7,643 nt of DNA from Peptostreptococcaceae bacterium (GCA_029983575.1 JASBZE010000080.1:1-7643), one strand, 5' to 3'. Positions 1-6,639 are shown, numbered from the stretch's first letter. Made by a program: numbers and translations. Notes: a model not told the origin generated them from the letters alone.

Positions 1-38
1 AAAAACTGTATTTTTTTGTGGTAGGTGTAACATATGTC

Positions 39-66
39 TTGACAACTAAGACAATACATTTATATT
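39..66 (+). promoter_or_regulatory. Candidate sigma-A promoter (distal) for the flavin operon
   Basis: A perfect TTGACA at 39-44 is followed after 16 bases by TATATT (61-66), one mismatch from TATAAT. It points toward the membrane-protein gene at 195 and would give a leader of about 120 bases. Seen by eye only. In DNA this AT-rich the -10 alone means little, but the exact -35 adds weight. Confidence 0.45.
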
Positions 67-81
67 TTTTTGTAAAAAATA

Positions 82-113
82 TTGATTAATTATCTCAAGT
101 GTATTATTATAAT
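82..113 (+). promoter_or_regulatory. Candidate sigma-A promoter (proximal) for the flavin operon
   Basis: TTGATT (82-87) is followed after 17 bases by TATTAT (105-110), which overlaps a perfect TATAAT at 108-113 (20-base spacing). Either register would start transcription near 115-121, upstream of the leader hairpin at 139-183. It may act in tandem with the element at 39-66. Confidence 0.45.
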
Positions 114-138
114 AGACGTAAACAGGTTTGTAGTCGGT

Positions 139-183
139 ATGAAAAATACAAAACAATTTTATACTACTATTTTTGTATTTCAT
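139..183 (+). promoter_or_regulatory. Inverted repeat in the leader just before the first ribosome binding site
   Basis: AAATACAAAA (144-153) pairs perfectly with TTTTGTATTT (171-180) across a 17-base loop. ATG (139-141) and CAT (181-183) extend the stem after a two-base bulge. It ends five bases before the AAAGGCGGTGA ribosome-binding site. It has no following T-run, so it is not a classical terminator. It could be an operator or an mRNA structure controlling translation. The stem is nearly all A/T pairs and may be chance. Confidence 0.3.
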
Positions 184-194
184 AATGAAAGGCG

Positions 195-929
195 GTGAAA
201 TTACAATTGACAATTCTAATTAGTGTATTCTTTATTACAATAGCAAGTGTGTTTCTATCTAAGTACATAAAAAAATATAGTCAATGTTTGTACTTGATAT
301 TCACATTTATTGCTTTAGTTGCTACTGTTCATGCAATAATGATCGTAAACAACTACTCGATTACATATATTCCAGTATTAAAGCAAGTTATGAAGGCTAT
401 TGACTCGGGAGCTGTAGGTGGTGCTAGTTTTATGCTCGTGATGTACACGGGAGTTTTAAACAAAAAATACAAGGTGACGAGAAATTTAATGCAGATAAGG
501 GCGGAGCTTTCGATCTTATCAGGAATAATTACTATTCCTCACAATGTTCACTACTTCTTTCATTTTATATTAGGAAAAGCAAATCTAAGCGCACAGGTAG
601 GTATCCCTCTATGGGCAAATTTAATGATGTTTACATCAGCAGTTTTTGCTATAATGATAATGATTCCTCTATTTATTACCTCTTTTAGATACTTTAGAAA
701 GAAGATGAGCGGAAAAGCTTGGAAAAATTTACAAGAATATGCTTATATATTCTACGGACTATTATTTATTCAGGTAATAATGGTATATGTGCTTAAACCA
801 GCAAGCATGACAAGAAATTTCTGTTTGGTTTTCTATTCATCTATTTTCTTATCATATGCTGGACAAAAAATAATGCAAGTTTATAACAAAAAACGTACAG
901 CAGTTAGCGTAAAGATTAAAGAGGTTTAG
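195..929 (+). CDS. Polytopic membrane protein, ferric-reductase/MsrQ-like, probable electron-transfer component
   Basis: The product is a 244-residue integral membrane protein with about seven hydrophobic segments (roughly residues 5-23, 31-52, 72-88, 104-126, 139-163, 182-200, 207-223) and a basic C-terminus. The pattern R102-x-x-L, then H116/H119/H123 in one helix, followed by T162-S-F-R, W176-x-x-L and Y184, recalls the ferric-reductase-like transmembrane family (MsrQ/YedZ). At the two C-terminal positions where MsrQ has heme-ligating His, spaced 13 residues apart, this protein has Gln (Q180, Q193). H46 and the central His residues could still bind a cofactor. Genes for two FMN-binding surface proteins follow, so I infer it moves electrons from the membrane to extracytoplasmic flavins. 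The GTG at 195 lies inside the ribosome-binding sequence AAAGGCGGTGA (188-198). TTG at 207 (codon 5) is a likelier real start, giving 240 residues; 195 is the outer limit. The family call is from remembered patterns. Confidence 0.65.
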   Translation: MKLQLTILISVFFITIASVFLSKYIKKYSQCLYLIFTFIALVATVHAIMIVNNYSITYIPVLKQVMKAIDSGAVGGASFMLVMYTGVLNKKYKVTRNLMQIRAELSILSGIITIPHNVHYFFHFILGKANLSAQVGIPLWANLMMFTSAVFAIMIMIPLFITSFRYFRKKMSGKAWKNLQEYAYIFYGLLFIQVIMVYVLKPASMTRNFCLVFYSSIFLSYAGQKIMQVYNKKRTAVSVKIKEV

Positions 930-950
930 TTTAAATAATTAAACCCTAAA
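925..950 (+). other. Weak hairpin at the end of the first gene
   Basis: TTTAA (930-934) pairs with TTAAA (939-943) over a four-base loop, and TTTAG (925-929, including the stop codon) pairs with CTAAA (946-950) after a CC bulge. No T-run follows, so I do not call it a terminator. It could be a processing or stability element between the first and second cistrons, or chance. Confidence 0.2.
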
Positions 951-983
951 AAGAATTGAGATTATTTACAAAGTCACTAAACA

Positions 984-1016
984 ATGAAAGGAGAAGACGT
1001 AAATAACTTATTATGA
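984..1016 (+). promoter_or_regulatory. Ribosome binding site inside a 10-codon mini-ORF overlapping the next start codon
   Basis: The best Shine-Dalgarno sequence for the next gene, AAAGGAG (987-993), lies 19 bases from its only usable ATG (1013), well beyond normal spacing. Upstream, in-frame TAA at 1004-1006 blocks any earlier ATG, GTG or TTG start. An ATG at 984 opens a short frame, MKGEDVNNLL, whose TGA (1014-1016) overlaps the ATG at 1013 in the ATGA arrangement typical of translational coupling. The mini-ORF has no obvious ribosome-binding site of its own, so expression is uncertain. Confidence 0.3.
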
Positions 1017-1606
1017 ATAATGAAAAGACTACGATAGACAAAGATAAGTTAAATAAATTTATAAAAAACTTCAAAGAAAAATATTGTGTTAGAAAATTCA
1101 TTATTTCTTTTGGTATCGCAGTTATTCTGGTCATCGGTATAAACCTTTGCTCTAAATTTGAAAAATTTCATGCGAGAACTCCTAGAAAGGATAATGCCGT
1201 CGCCAAAAAATTACCTAAAATCAACTTAAATGGTACAGACGGAGACGGGAAGGTAAATTTAAGTTCCAATGATTCAAGCAGTAACTCTAGTTCGGAAAGT
1301 AAACCACAGGATGATAAAAAACAAGAGTCAAAAAAAGAAGCTGACAGTGGTTTTAAGGATGGTACACATACAGGAAAGGCCAAGGGATATAATGGAGATA
1401 TTACAGTAAGCGTAGATGTTAAGGGCGGAAAAATCACAAGCATAAACATCGCTAGTACAAATGATGATGCTGAATATCTAAATAAGGCAAAATCAGTTAT
1501 ACAAGATATAATCAGCTCTCAAAGTACTGATGTAGACACTATTTCTGGTGCTACTTACAGTTCTGGCGGGATTATAGATGCGGTTAACAACGCTATCGAA
1601 AATTAG
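1013..1606 (+). CDS. Membrane-anchored single FMN_bind domain protein
   Basis: The product has 197 residues. A short cytoplasmic, Lys-rich N-terminus is followed by one transmembrane segment (about 28-46), a basic stretch, a Ser/Asn/Lys-rich low-complexity linker (about 84-112) and one FMN_bind domain (about 114-196). The domain starts with FKDGTHTGKAKGY and ends with DTISGATYSSGGI. S178-G-A-T181 matches the flavinylation motif of RnfG/NqrC-type domains, where the Thr carries FMN through a phosphoester bond made by ApbE. No lipobox Cys or LPxTG is seen, so it is probably held by the uncleaved N-terminal helix with the flavin outside. It ends 14 bases before the multi-domain gene and surely shares its mRNA. 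I infer it relays electrons between the membrane protein and the larger flavoprotein. ATG 1013 is the only plausible start. The domain call is firm; the relay role is inferred from context. Confidence 0.85.
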   Translation: MNNEKTTIDKDKLNKFIKNFKEKYCVRKFIISFGIAVILVIGINLCSKFEKFHARTPRKDNAVAKKLPKINLNGTDGDGKVNLSSNDSSSNSSSESKPQDDKKQESKKEADSGFKDGTHTGKAKGYNGDITVSVDVKGGKITSINIASTNDDAEYLNKAKSVIQDIISSQSTDVDTISGATYSSGGIIDAVNNAIEN

Positions 1607-1620
1607 AATCGGGGTGTAAT

Positions 1621-3807
1621 ATGAAATTTAAAAAAATGATGAAAACGCACGGAAAAATTGCACTCTCGGCCGTTATAGTGTCGATTTTTGCCGTTGTTTC
1701 AGCGTATAGTTACGGAAATACTCATGGTAAAAACGAAGGTGAGATCGCCGGTATAAATAGCGTAACGGATAAGGTACAAAGAGACTACAATAAGGCACAA
1801 AATAAAATTGATGAACTTTACAACGAAAATAGTAGTTTGCAAAGCGAAAAAGACGCTCTCGAAAAGGCATCAAAGGAAAAAAAGGACGATAAAAAAAGCG
1901 ACAAAAAAGATGACAAGAAGAAAAAATCTAGATCAAGTACTTCAAAAAGACCTGCCTCTAATTCAGGAAATAAATCTTCTGGAGGTTCCAACTCTCCATC
2001 AATTCCTAAAAAGTTAAAAGATGGAGTATATGAAGGATCTTCTTCTGGGTACTCAGGTGACGTAAAGGTTAAAGTTACTGTTTCTGTAGGAAAGATAGCA
2101 GATATACAGGTAAGTCACTCTGAAACTCCTGAATATTATGCTAAGGCACAGGCGGTAATAGGTAAGATTTTATCAGCTCAGAATACTCAAGTTGACTCTG
2201 TGTCAGGAGCAACTATTACAAGTAACGCTATTAAGTCAGCTGTTTCTAAGGCACTTGCAAATGCTGGCGATAATAGTGGCTGTGGTACTTCTGCTGTAGA
2301 TATAACAGAGTTAAATAACCTTAAGTTAAAAAATAAGGAACTACAAGACCAATCTAAGAAATTTGAAGATAATCTAAAAAAGCTTCAAGCCGAACTTGAT
2401 AAAGCAAATTCAGAGGGTGGAGGCAAGCTTAAGGACGGTGAGTTCGAAGGTGAAGCTCAAGGTTATGAGGGCGCTATCAAGGTAAAGGTTAAAGTTAAAA
2501 AAGAAAAAATAACATCCATCACAGTTGTTAGCCATACTGAAACAGCGGGGTACTATGAAAAAGGTGCGGAAGTTATCCCAAAAATAATCGCTGCTCAAAA
2601 TACTAAAGTAGATGCTACTTCTGGGGCAACTATTACGGGAAACGGAATAAAATCTGCTGTTAATAAGGCTCTAAAGAAATCTAGGGGAGACAATTCTTCA
2701 GATGGAGCTGATACTGCTGAATTGGAAAATATGAAGAAAAAGAACGAGGAACAAAAAACTCAAATTGATGATCTTAATAAACAAATATCAGGATTACAAG
2801 AACAACTATCTAGCAATATTGGCGAATTAACAGATGGTACTTTCGAAGGTAGTGGCATAGGATATAACAAGACAGTACCTATAAAAGTAAAAGTAGTAAT
2901 AAAAGATAAAAAGATTGCTAGTGTGGAAGTAGCAAGTCATAAAGAAGATAAAGAGTATTATAAAGATTTTTCCCTAATGTATGGAAAGGTAATAGGTAAA
3001 AATAATGCCAAAGATGTGGATGTAATATCCCATGGTACTTCATCTTCTCACGGAATACAAGCAGCTATAAATTCAGCTCTAAGAAAATCAGCTTCAGGTA
3101 ATTCTAGTACAGATTCAGATAGCGAAATTAATAAAACATTAATAGAAAATCTAAGAAAACAAGTCTCTGATTTAGACTCCAAAAACAAAGAACTAGAAAA
3201 AAATGTTAATTCGCTTAATAGAACCATCGAAGATAAACAAAGAGAAATTGATAAATTAAAACATAATTCTAAATATATCGATGGAACATACAGTGGTCTA
3301 GGAAAGGGATATGAAGATACTGATGTTACCCTTGACGTTGTTGTTAAAGATGACGTAATAGTGGCTATACAAAATGAAAAACTAGTAGATATATCCGGTT
3401 TAAATAAAATATATATAAGGAAAGCCAAGAGAATTATACCTAAAATAGTGGAAGCTAACTCATATAATGTCGATGCAATTGCTGGAGCAACTTATTCAAG
3501 CAATGGTATAAAACAAGCTGTTGAGGATGCTTTAAATAAAGCAAAAAATCCTAATTATAAGGAAGATACAAATGACAATCCTAGTAAAGCAGACGATGCT
3601 AAAGACCATTCTGATAAACAGCCCTCCGAGAAATCTATTATAGATAAGCTAAATAAAGAAATTGAAAACCTAATGAAAAAAGTTGAGGGTTTAAATTCAA
3701 AACTTGCAGAAAAAGAAAAGAAAATTGATGAAAAAGACAAAGAATTAAAAGAAAAAGATGATAGAATAAAAGAGCTAGAAAAACAGCTCCAAGACAAAGC
3801 TAAGTAA
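1621..3807 (+). CDS. Surface multi-flavin protein: four FMN_bind domains alternating with coiled coils
   Basis: The product has 728 residues. An N-terminal signal or anchor helix (about 12-30) is followed by a coiled coil (about 45-85), a Lys/Asp- and Ser-rich linker (86-130), then FMN_bind domains at about 131-213, 269-353, 401-489 and 551-641. Heptad-like coiled coils lie between them (about 228-263, 365-397, 502-548) and at the C-terminus (about 672-727). Domains begin with DG.(Y/F).G...GY, and domains 1-3 carry S-H-x-E (His166, His305, His440). Flavinylation motifs are canonical in domains 1 and 2 (SGAT, 195-198 and 334-337) but SHGT (470-473) in domain 3 and AGAT (621-624) in domain 4; all keep the acceptor Thr. 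The only Cys is C221. No LPxTG, lipobox or S-layer domain is seen. ATG 1621 follows GGGGTG (1611-1616). A terminator at 3829 closes the operon. I infer an extracytoplasmic electron conduit carrying up to four FMN. Confidence 0.85.
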   Translation: MKFKKMMKTHGKIALSAVIVSIFAVVSAYSYGNTHGKNEGEIAGINSVTDKVQRDYNKAQNKIDELYNENSSLQSEKDALEKASKEKKDDKKSDKKDDKKKKSRSSTSKRPASNSGNKSSGGSNSPSIPKKLKDGVYEGSSSGYSGDVKVKVTVSVGKIADIQVSHSETPEYYAKAQAVIGKILSAQNTQVDSVSGATITSNAIKSAVSKALANAGDNSGCGTSAVDITELNNLKLKNKELQDQSKKFEDNLKKLQAELDKANSEGGGKLKDGEFEGEAQGYEGAIKVKVKVKKEKITSITVVSHTETAGYYEKGAEVIPKIIAAQNTKVDATSGATITGNGIKSAVNKALKKSRGDNSSDGADTAELENMKKKNEEQKTQIDDLNKQISGLQEQLSSNIGELTDGTFEGSGIGYNKTVPIKVKVVIKDKKIASVEVASHKEDKEYYKDFSLMYGKVIGKNNAKDVDVISHGTSSSHGIQAAINSALRKSASGNSSTDSDSEINKTLIENLRKQVSDLDSKNKELEKNVNSLNRTIEDKQREIDKLKHNSKYIDGTYSGLGKGYEDTDVTLDVVVKDDVIVAIQNEKLVDISGLNKIYIRKAKRIIPKIVEANSYNVDAIAGATYSSNGIKQAVEDALNKAKNPNYKEDTNDNPSKADDAKDHSDKQPSEKSIIDKLNKEIENLMKKVEGLNSKLAEKEKKIDEKDKELKEKDDRIKELEKQLQDKAK
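2011..2259 (+). repeat. FMN_bind domain 1 (canonical SGAT)
   Basis: This encodes residues 131-213 of the multi-flavin protein, from KLKDGVYEGSSSGY to the helix ending in SAVSKAL. It carries VSHSETPEYY and the motif DSVSGATITS. It is closest to domain 2: both share SGATIT, IKSAV and KAL, which suggests tandem duplication. Edges are approximate. Confidence 0.8.
2425..2679 (+). repeat. FMN_bind domain 2 (canonical SGAT)
   Basis: This encodes residues 269-353, from KLKDGEFEGEAQGY to IKSAVNKALKK. It carries VSHTETAGYY and DATSGATITG. The acceptor Thr is residue 337, 139 residues after the one in domain 1. Edges are approximate. Confidence 0.8.
2821..3087 (+). repeat. FMN_bind domain 3 with altered motif (SHGT)
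   Basis: This encodes residues 401-489, from GELTDGTFEGSGIGY to INSALRK. ASHKEDKEYY is kept, but the flavinylation site reads DVISHGTSSSHGI. Without gaps against domain 2, Gly becomes His and Ala becomes Gly, while Ser470 and Thr473 remain. Whether ApbE can modify this site is unclear. The fold looks intact. Confidence 0.75.
3271..3543 (+). repeat. FMN_bind domain 4 with altered motif (AGAT)
   Basis: This encodes residues 551-641, from KYIDGTYSGLGKGY to VEDALNKA. The motif is DAIAGATYSSNGI, with Ala621 in place of the first Ser and acceptor Thr624 retained. The S-H-x-E element of domains 1-3 is missing. The tail YSSNGI resembles the single-domain protein (YSSGGI) more than domains 1 and 2. 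Confidence 0.75.
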
Positions 3808-3828
3808 GTTTCAAATAAATCATCCCAC

Positions 3829-3859
3829 AAAAATAGCGACCTGTTCGGTCGCTATTTTT
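3829..3859. terminator. Bidirectional rho-independent terminator between the flavin operon and adhE
   Basis: AAAAATAGCGACC (3829-3841) pairs perfectly with GGTCGCTATTTTT (3847-3859) over the five-base loop TGTTC. The stem has 13 pairs with a GC-rich upper part, and it presents a U-run in the RNA from either strand. It lies 22 bases after the multi-flavin stop codon and 37 bases beyond the adhE stop codon, so it serves both convergent units. Confidence 0.93.
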
Positions 3860-3895
3860 AGGTATATATAATTGATACAACTATACTAAATGAAT

Positions 3896-6574
3896 CTATA
3901 TAGTTTCCTCGTATTTCTTTTCTCCATATCCTTCCCAAGCAGCTTCCATTATTCCCCTCATGTCCTCAATCATGGCAAGCCTTGGATTAGCTGGTGTACA
4001 CTGGTCTTCAAACGAATCAAAAGCAACCTTTGGAAGTGCAGCTTTGAAAGTTTCAAAATCAACTCCATCATTTTGAATTACCCTGTGCTCTTTTAACGCC
4101 ATAGGGCAACCAACTTTTCTACCCAATTCATAAACAGCTTGAGCGTAAGATTCTACACCTTCCTCTGGTGTATCCGCCTTCAAACCTAACATTCTAGCAA
4201 TGTTTTGGTATCTTTCTGCAGCTTGGTAGTGTTCGTATTTTGGCCAAACAGAAATCTTTCCAGGTTTTGTTCCATTGTACTTGATTACATAAGGAAGTAG
4301 TGTCGCATTTGTCTCTCCGTGCACTGTGTGGAATTTTCCTCCTAATTTATGTGACATTGAGTGAGCTATTCCCAAGAACGCATTTGCAAAAGCCATACCT
4401 GCCATACATGAAGCGTTGTGCATTTTTTCTCTGGCATCTCTATCAGCTGTTTTTACTGACTCCTCTAGATTTTCAAATACGATCCTTATCGCTTGTAGAG
4501 CAAGTCCATCTGTGTAGTCATTTGCTAGTATTGACACATATGCTTCAGTTGCGTGTGTAAGAACGTCCATTCCTGTTGAGGCAGTAGGACCAGCAGGAAC
4601 TGTAAGTACCAAATTAGGGTCTACTATTGCTACGTTTGGTGTTAGTGCATAATCTGCTAGAGGATATTTTTTGTCATTTTCCTTATCAGATATTACTGCA
4701 AAAGGAGTTACCTCGCTGCCTGTTCCTGAAGTAGTTGCAATTGCTACAAACTTTGCTTTCTTTCCTAAATGAGGGAATTTGACAGTACGCTTTCTAATAT
4801 CCATAAACTTTTGAACTAATTCAGTGAAGTCAGCGTCTGGTCTTTCATAGAATAACCACATTATCTTCGCTGCATCTATTGGAGATCCCCCTCCTAGTGC
4901 AACTATTGTATTAGGTCTGAAGTCATTCATCATAGCTACCCCACGCTCCACAGTCGTGATGTCTGGGTTTGGTTCTACCTTGTCAAAAACCTGTACTGCA
5001 ACCTTATTTTTACGTCTCTGGAGTTGGTCTATTACTTTTTGCGCAAACCCTAACTGAGTCATTGATTCGTCAGTTACGATCATTACTCTCTCTAAACCCT
5101 CCATATCACGTAAGTATTTTATTGCATTGGGTTCAAAATATACCTTGGGTGGCACCTTAAACCACTGCATATTGTTGTTCCTTCTCCCGACCTGTTTAAT
5201 ATTTAATAGATTTATAGCTGATACGTTACCTGAAACTGAGTTACGTCCATAACTTCCGCATCCAAGAGTCAATGATGGTATAAATGCGTTGTAAACATCA
5301 CCTATTCCACCAAATGTTGATGGTTGATTCCATACAATACGACAAGCTCTTACAGCTTTTGAAAAATCCTCAACAATATCTTCATCTGTTGTATGAATTG
5401 ATGCAGTATGTCCCAATCCATTAAATTCTACCATTTGACGAGCTTTTTCAATACCATCTTCTGTACTTTCTGATTTTAATATAGCCAATACTGGAGATAA
5501 TTTTTCTCTTGTAAGCGGCTCGTTTACTCCAACTTCATCACATTCTGCAGCTAGTATAACTGTAGACTCAGGAACTTCAAACCCTGCCCACTTAGCAATA
5601 TCAACAGCTGGCTTTCCTACTATCTTAGAGTTTAGTGCAGCTCCTGCACAGTTTTTAGAATTGGCTTCCACTCCAAAAAGGAGTTTTTCTAGTAGCGCTT
5701 TTTCCTTTTTGTTTACAAAATAAACTCTGTGCTCTTTCATAAGTCTTACGAATTCATCGTAAACTTCTTTATCTATAATCGCAGCTTGTTCAGAAGCGCA
5801 TATCATACCATTGTCAAAGGCCTTACTTAGTATGATGTCATTGACAGCTTGTTTTAATCTGGCATCCTTATTTACATAAGCTGGAACATTACCCGCTCCA
5901 ACTCCAAGAGCCGGCTTACCACAAGAATATGCTGCCCTAACCATTGCATTTCCGCCTGTAGCAAGTATTGTAGCTATTCCATCGCGATTCATAAGTGCAT
6001 CAGTTCCTTCCAAAGAAGGTTTATCTAAAAATTGTATACAATTTTCTGGAGCTCCAGCTTTAACAGCAGCATCCCTTACTATTCTAGCAGCTTCCTTAGA
6101 GCACTCATTAGCTGATGGATGGAAACTAAATACTATAGGGTTACGAGTTTTTAAACATATTAAAGATTTGAATATCGTTGTTGAAGTCGGGTTGGTAGTA
6201 GGTACAATACCACAAACAACGCCAACTGGCTCAGCTATTTGCATAAGTCCGTCAACCTCATCTTTACCGATTACTCCAACAGTTTTTAGACCCCTCATGT
6301 TGTTTACAATATATTCACAGGCAAATAAGTTTTTAGTTGCCTTATCTTCAACTATTCCACGTCCTGTTTCGTTAACTGCTGAAACGGCAAGTGGTCCGTG
6401 TGATTCTAAAGCAGCAACGGCTGCCGCTTGAACTATTTGATCGATCTTTTCTTGATCTTCAATCTTTAAAAATTCATCTAGGGCAACTAATGCCTTAGAC
6501 ACCAATGTATTTACCTCTTCTACTGCTGGGCTAACTGCCACTTCTTCTTGTACTACTTCTTTTTCCTTTGCCAT
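3896..6574 (-). CDS. adhE: Bifunctional aldehyde-alcohol dehydrogenase AdhE
   Basis: The product has 892 residues, the usual AdhE length. The N-terminal half (about 20-455) is a CoA-acylating acetaldehyde dehydrogenase with catalytic Cys259 in FDNGMICASEQ. A linker (about 456-478) joins a C-terminal iron-dependent alcohol dehydrogenase with the NAD-binding GGGSPIDAAK (561-570) and the expected iron ligands D670, H674, H738 and H752. It converts acetyl-CoA through acetaldehyde to ethanol, oxidising two NADH, in the cytoplasm. AdhE proteins form helical filaments (spirosomes). I see no frameshift or missing catalytic residue. The frame stays open to an ATG at 6637, but ATG 6574 is the start: GGAGG (complement of 6583-6587) sits eight bases away, and the extra 21 residues lie over the operator-like repeats. 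The gene is monocistronic and convergent with the flavin operon. Rex-like sites upstream suggest induction at high NADH/NAD+. Confidence 0.97.
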   Translation of the reverse strand: MAKEKEVVQEEVAVSPAVEEVNTLVSKALVALDEFLKIEDQEKIDQIVQAAAVAALESHGPLAVSAVNETGRGIVEDKATKNLFACEYIVNNMRGLKTVGVIGKDEVDGLMQIAEPVGVVCGIVPTTNPTSTTIFKSLICLKTRNPIVFSFHPSANECSKEAARIVRDAAVKAGAPENCIQFLDKPSLEGTDALMNRDGIATILATGGNAMVRAAYSCGKPALGVGAGNVPAYVNKDARLKQAVNDIILSKAFDNGMICASEQAAIIDKEVYDEFVRLMKEHRVYFVNKKEKALLEKLLFGVEANSKNCAGAALNSKIVGKPAVDIAKWAGFEVPESTVILAAECDEVGVNEPLTREKLSPVLAILKSESTEDGIEKARQMVEFNGLGHTASIHTTDEDIVEDFSKAVRACRIVWNQPSTFGGIGDVYNAFIPSLTLGCGSYGRNSVSGNVSAINLLNIKQVGRRNNNMQWFKVPPKVYFEPNAIKYLRDMEGLERVMIVTDESMTQLGFAQKVIDQLQRRKNKVAVQVFDKVEPNPDITTVERGVAMMNDFRPNTIVALGGGSPIDAAKIMWLFYERPDADFTELVQKFMDIRKRTVKFPHLGKKAKFVAIATTSGTGSEVTPFAVISDKENDKKYPLADYALTPNVAIVDPNLVLTVPAGPTASTGMDVLTHATEAYVSILANDYTDGLALQAIRIVFENLEESVKTADRDAREKMHNASCMAGMAFANAFLGIAHSMSHKLGGKFHTVHGETNATLLPYVIKYNGTKPGKISVWPKYEHYQAAERYQNIARMLGLKADTPEEGVESYAQAVYELGRKVGCPMALKEHRVIQNDGVDFETFKAALPKVAFDSFEDQCTPANPRLAMIEDMRGIMEAAWEGYGEKKYEETI

Positions 6575-6605
6575 GATACCTTCCTCCATAATAATAAAAT
6601 AAACC

Positions 6606-6627
6606 TTTAGGTTATTAATTTCACAAA
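6606..6627 (-). promoter_or_regulatory. Rex-like operator, copy 1 (adhE-proximal)
   Basis: Read on the adhE strand this contains TTGTGAAATTAATAACC. TTGTGAA matches one half of the Firmicute Rex consensus (TTGTGAA-W4-TTCACAA, or TTGTTAA-N4-TTAACAA in clostridia) exactly. The other half, ATAACCT, matches TTAACAA at four of seven positions. It starts 32 bases upstream of the adhE ATG. Rex represses fermentation genes when NAD+ is high. The assignment rests on motif and gene context only. Confidence 0.5.
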
Positions 6628-6639
6628 TATTTGTCATTT

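Noticed and set aside
207..212. TTGACA as an internal -35 in the first gene
   Set aside because: No acceptable -10 follows at 16-18 bases, and the TTG is better explained as the start codon.
1168..1449. A 93-codon frame on the - strand inside the single FMN_bind gene
   Set aside because: Shadow of the real gene; its Ser/Leu richness comes from the complementary low-complexity linker.
3048..3428. A 126-codon frame on the - strand inside the multi-flavin gene
   Set aside because: Antisense shadow of a repetitive Lys/Ser-rich coding frame, giving a Ser/Phe/Leu-rich translation with no domain.
2011..3543. The repeated FMN units as a CRISPR-like or mobile repeat
   Set aside because: The repeats are divergent, in frame and about 140 codons long, so they are protein domain duplications.
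6575..6637. A 21-residue N-terminal extension of AdhE from ATG 6637
   Set aside because: It lacks a ribosome-binding site, covers the operator repeat, and the internal ATG at 6574 has a well-placed GGAGG and the expected N-terminus.
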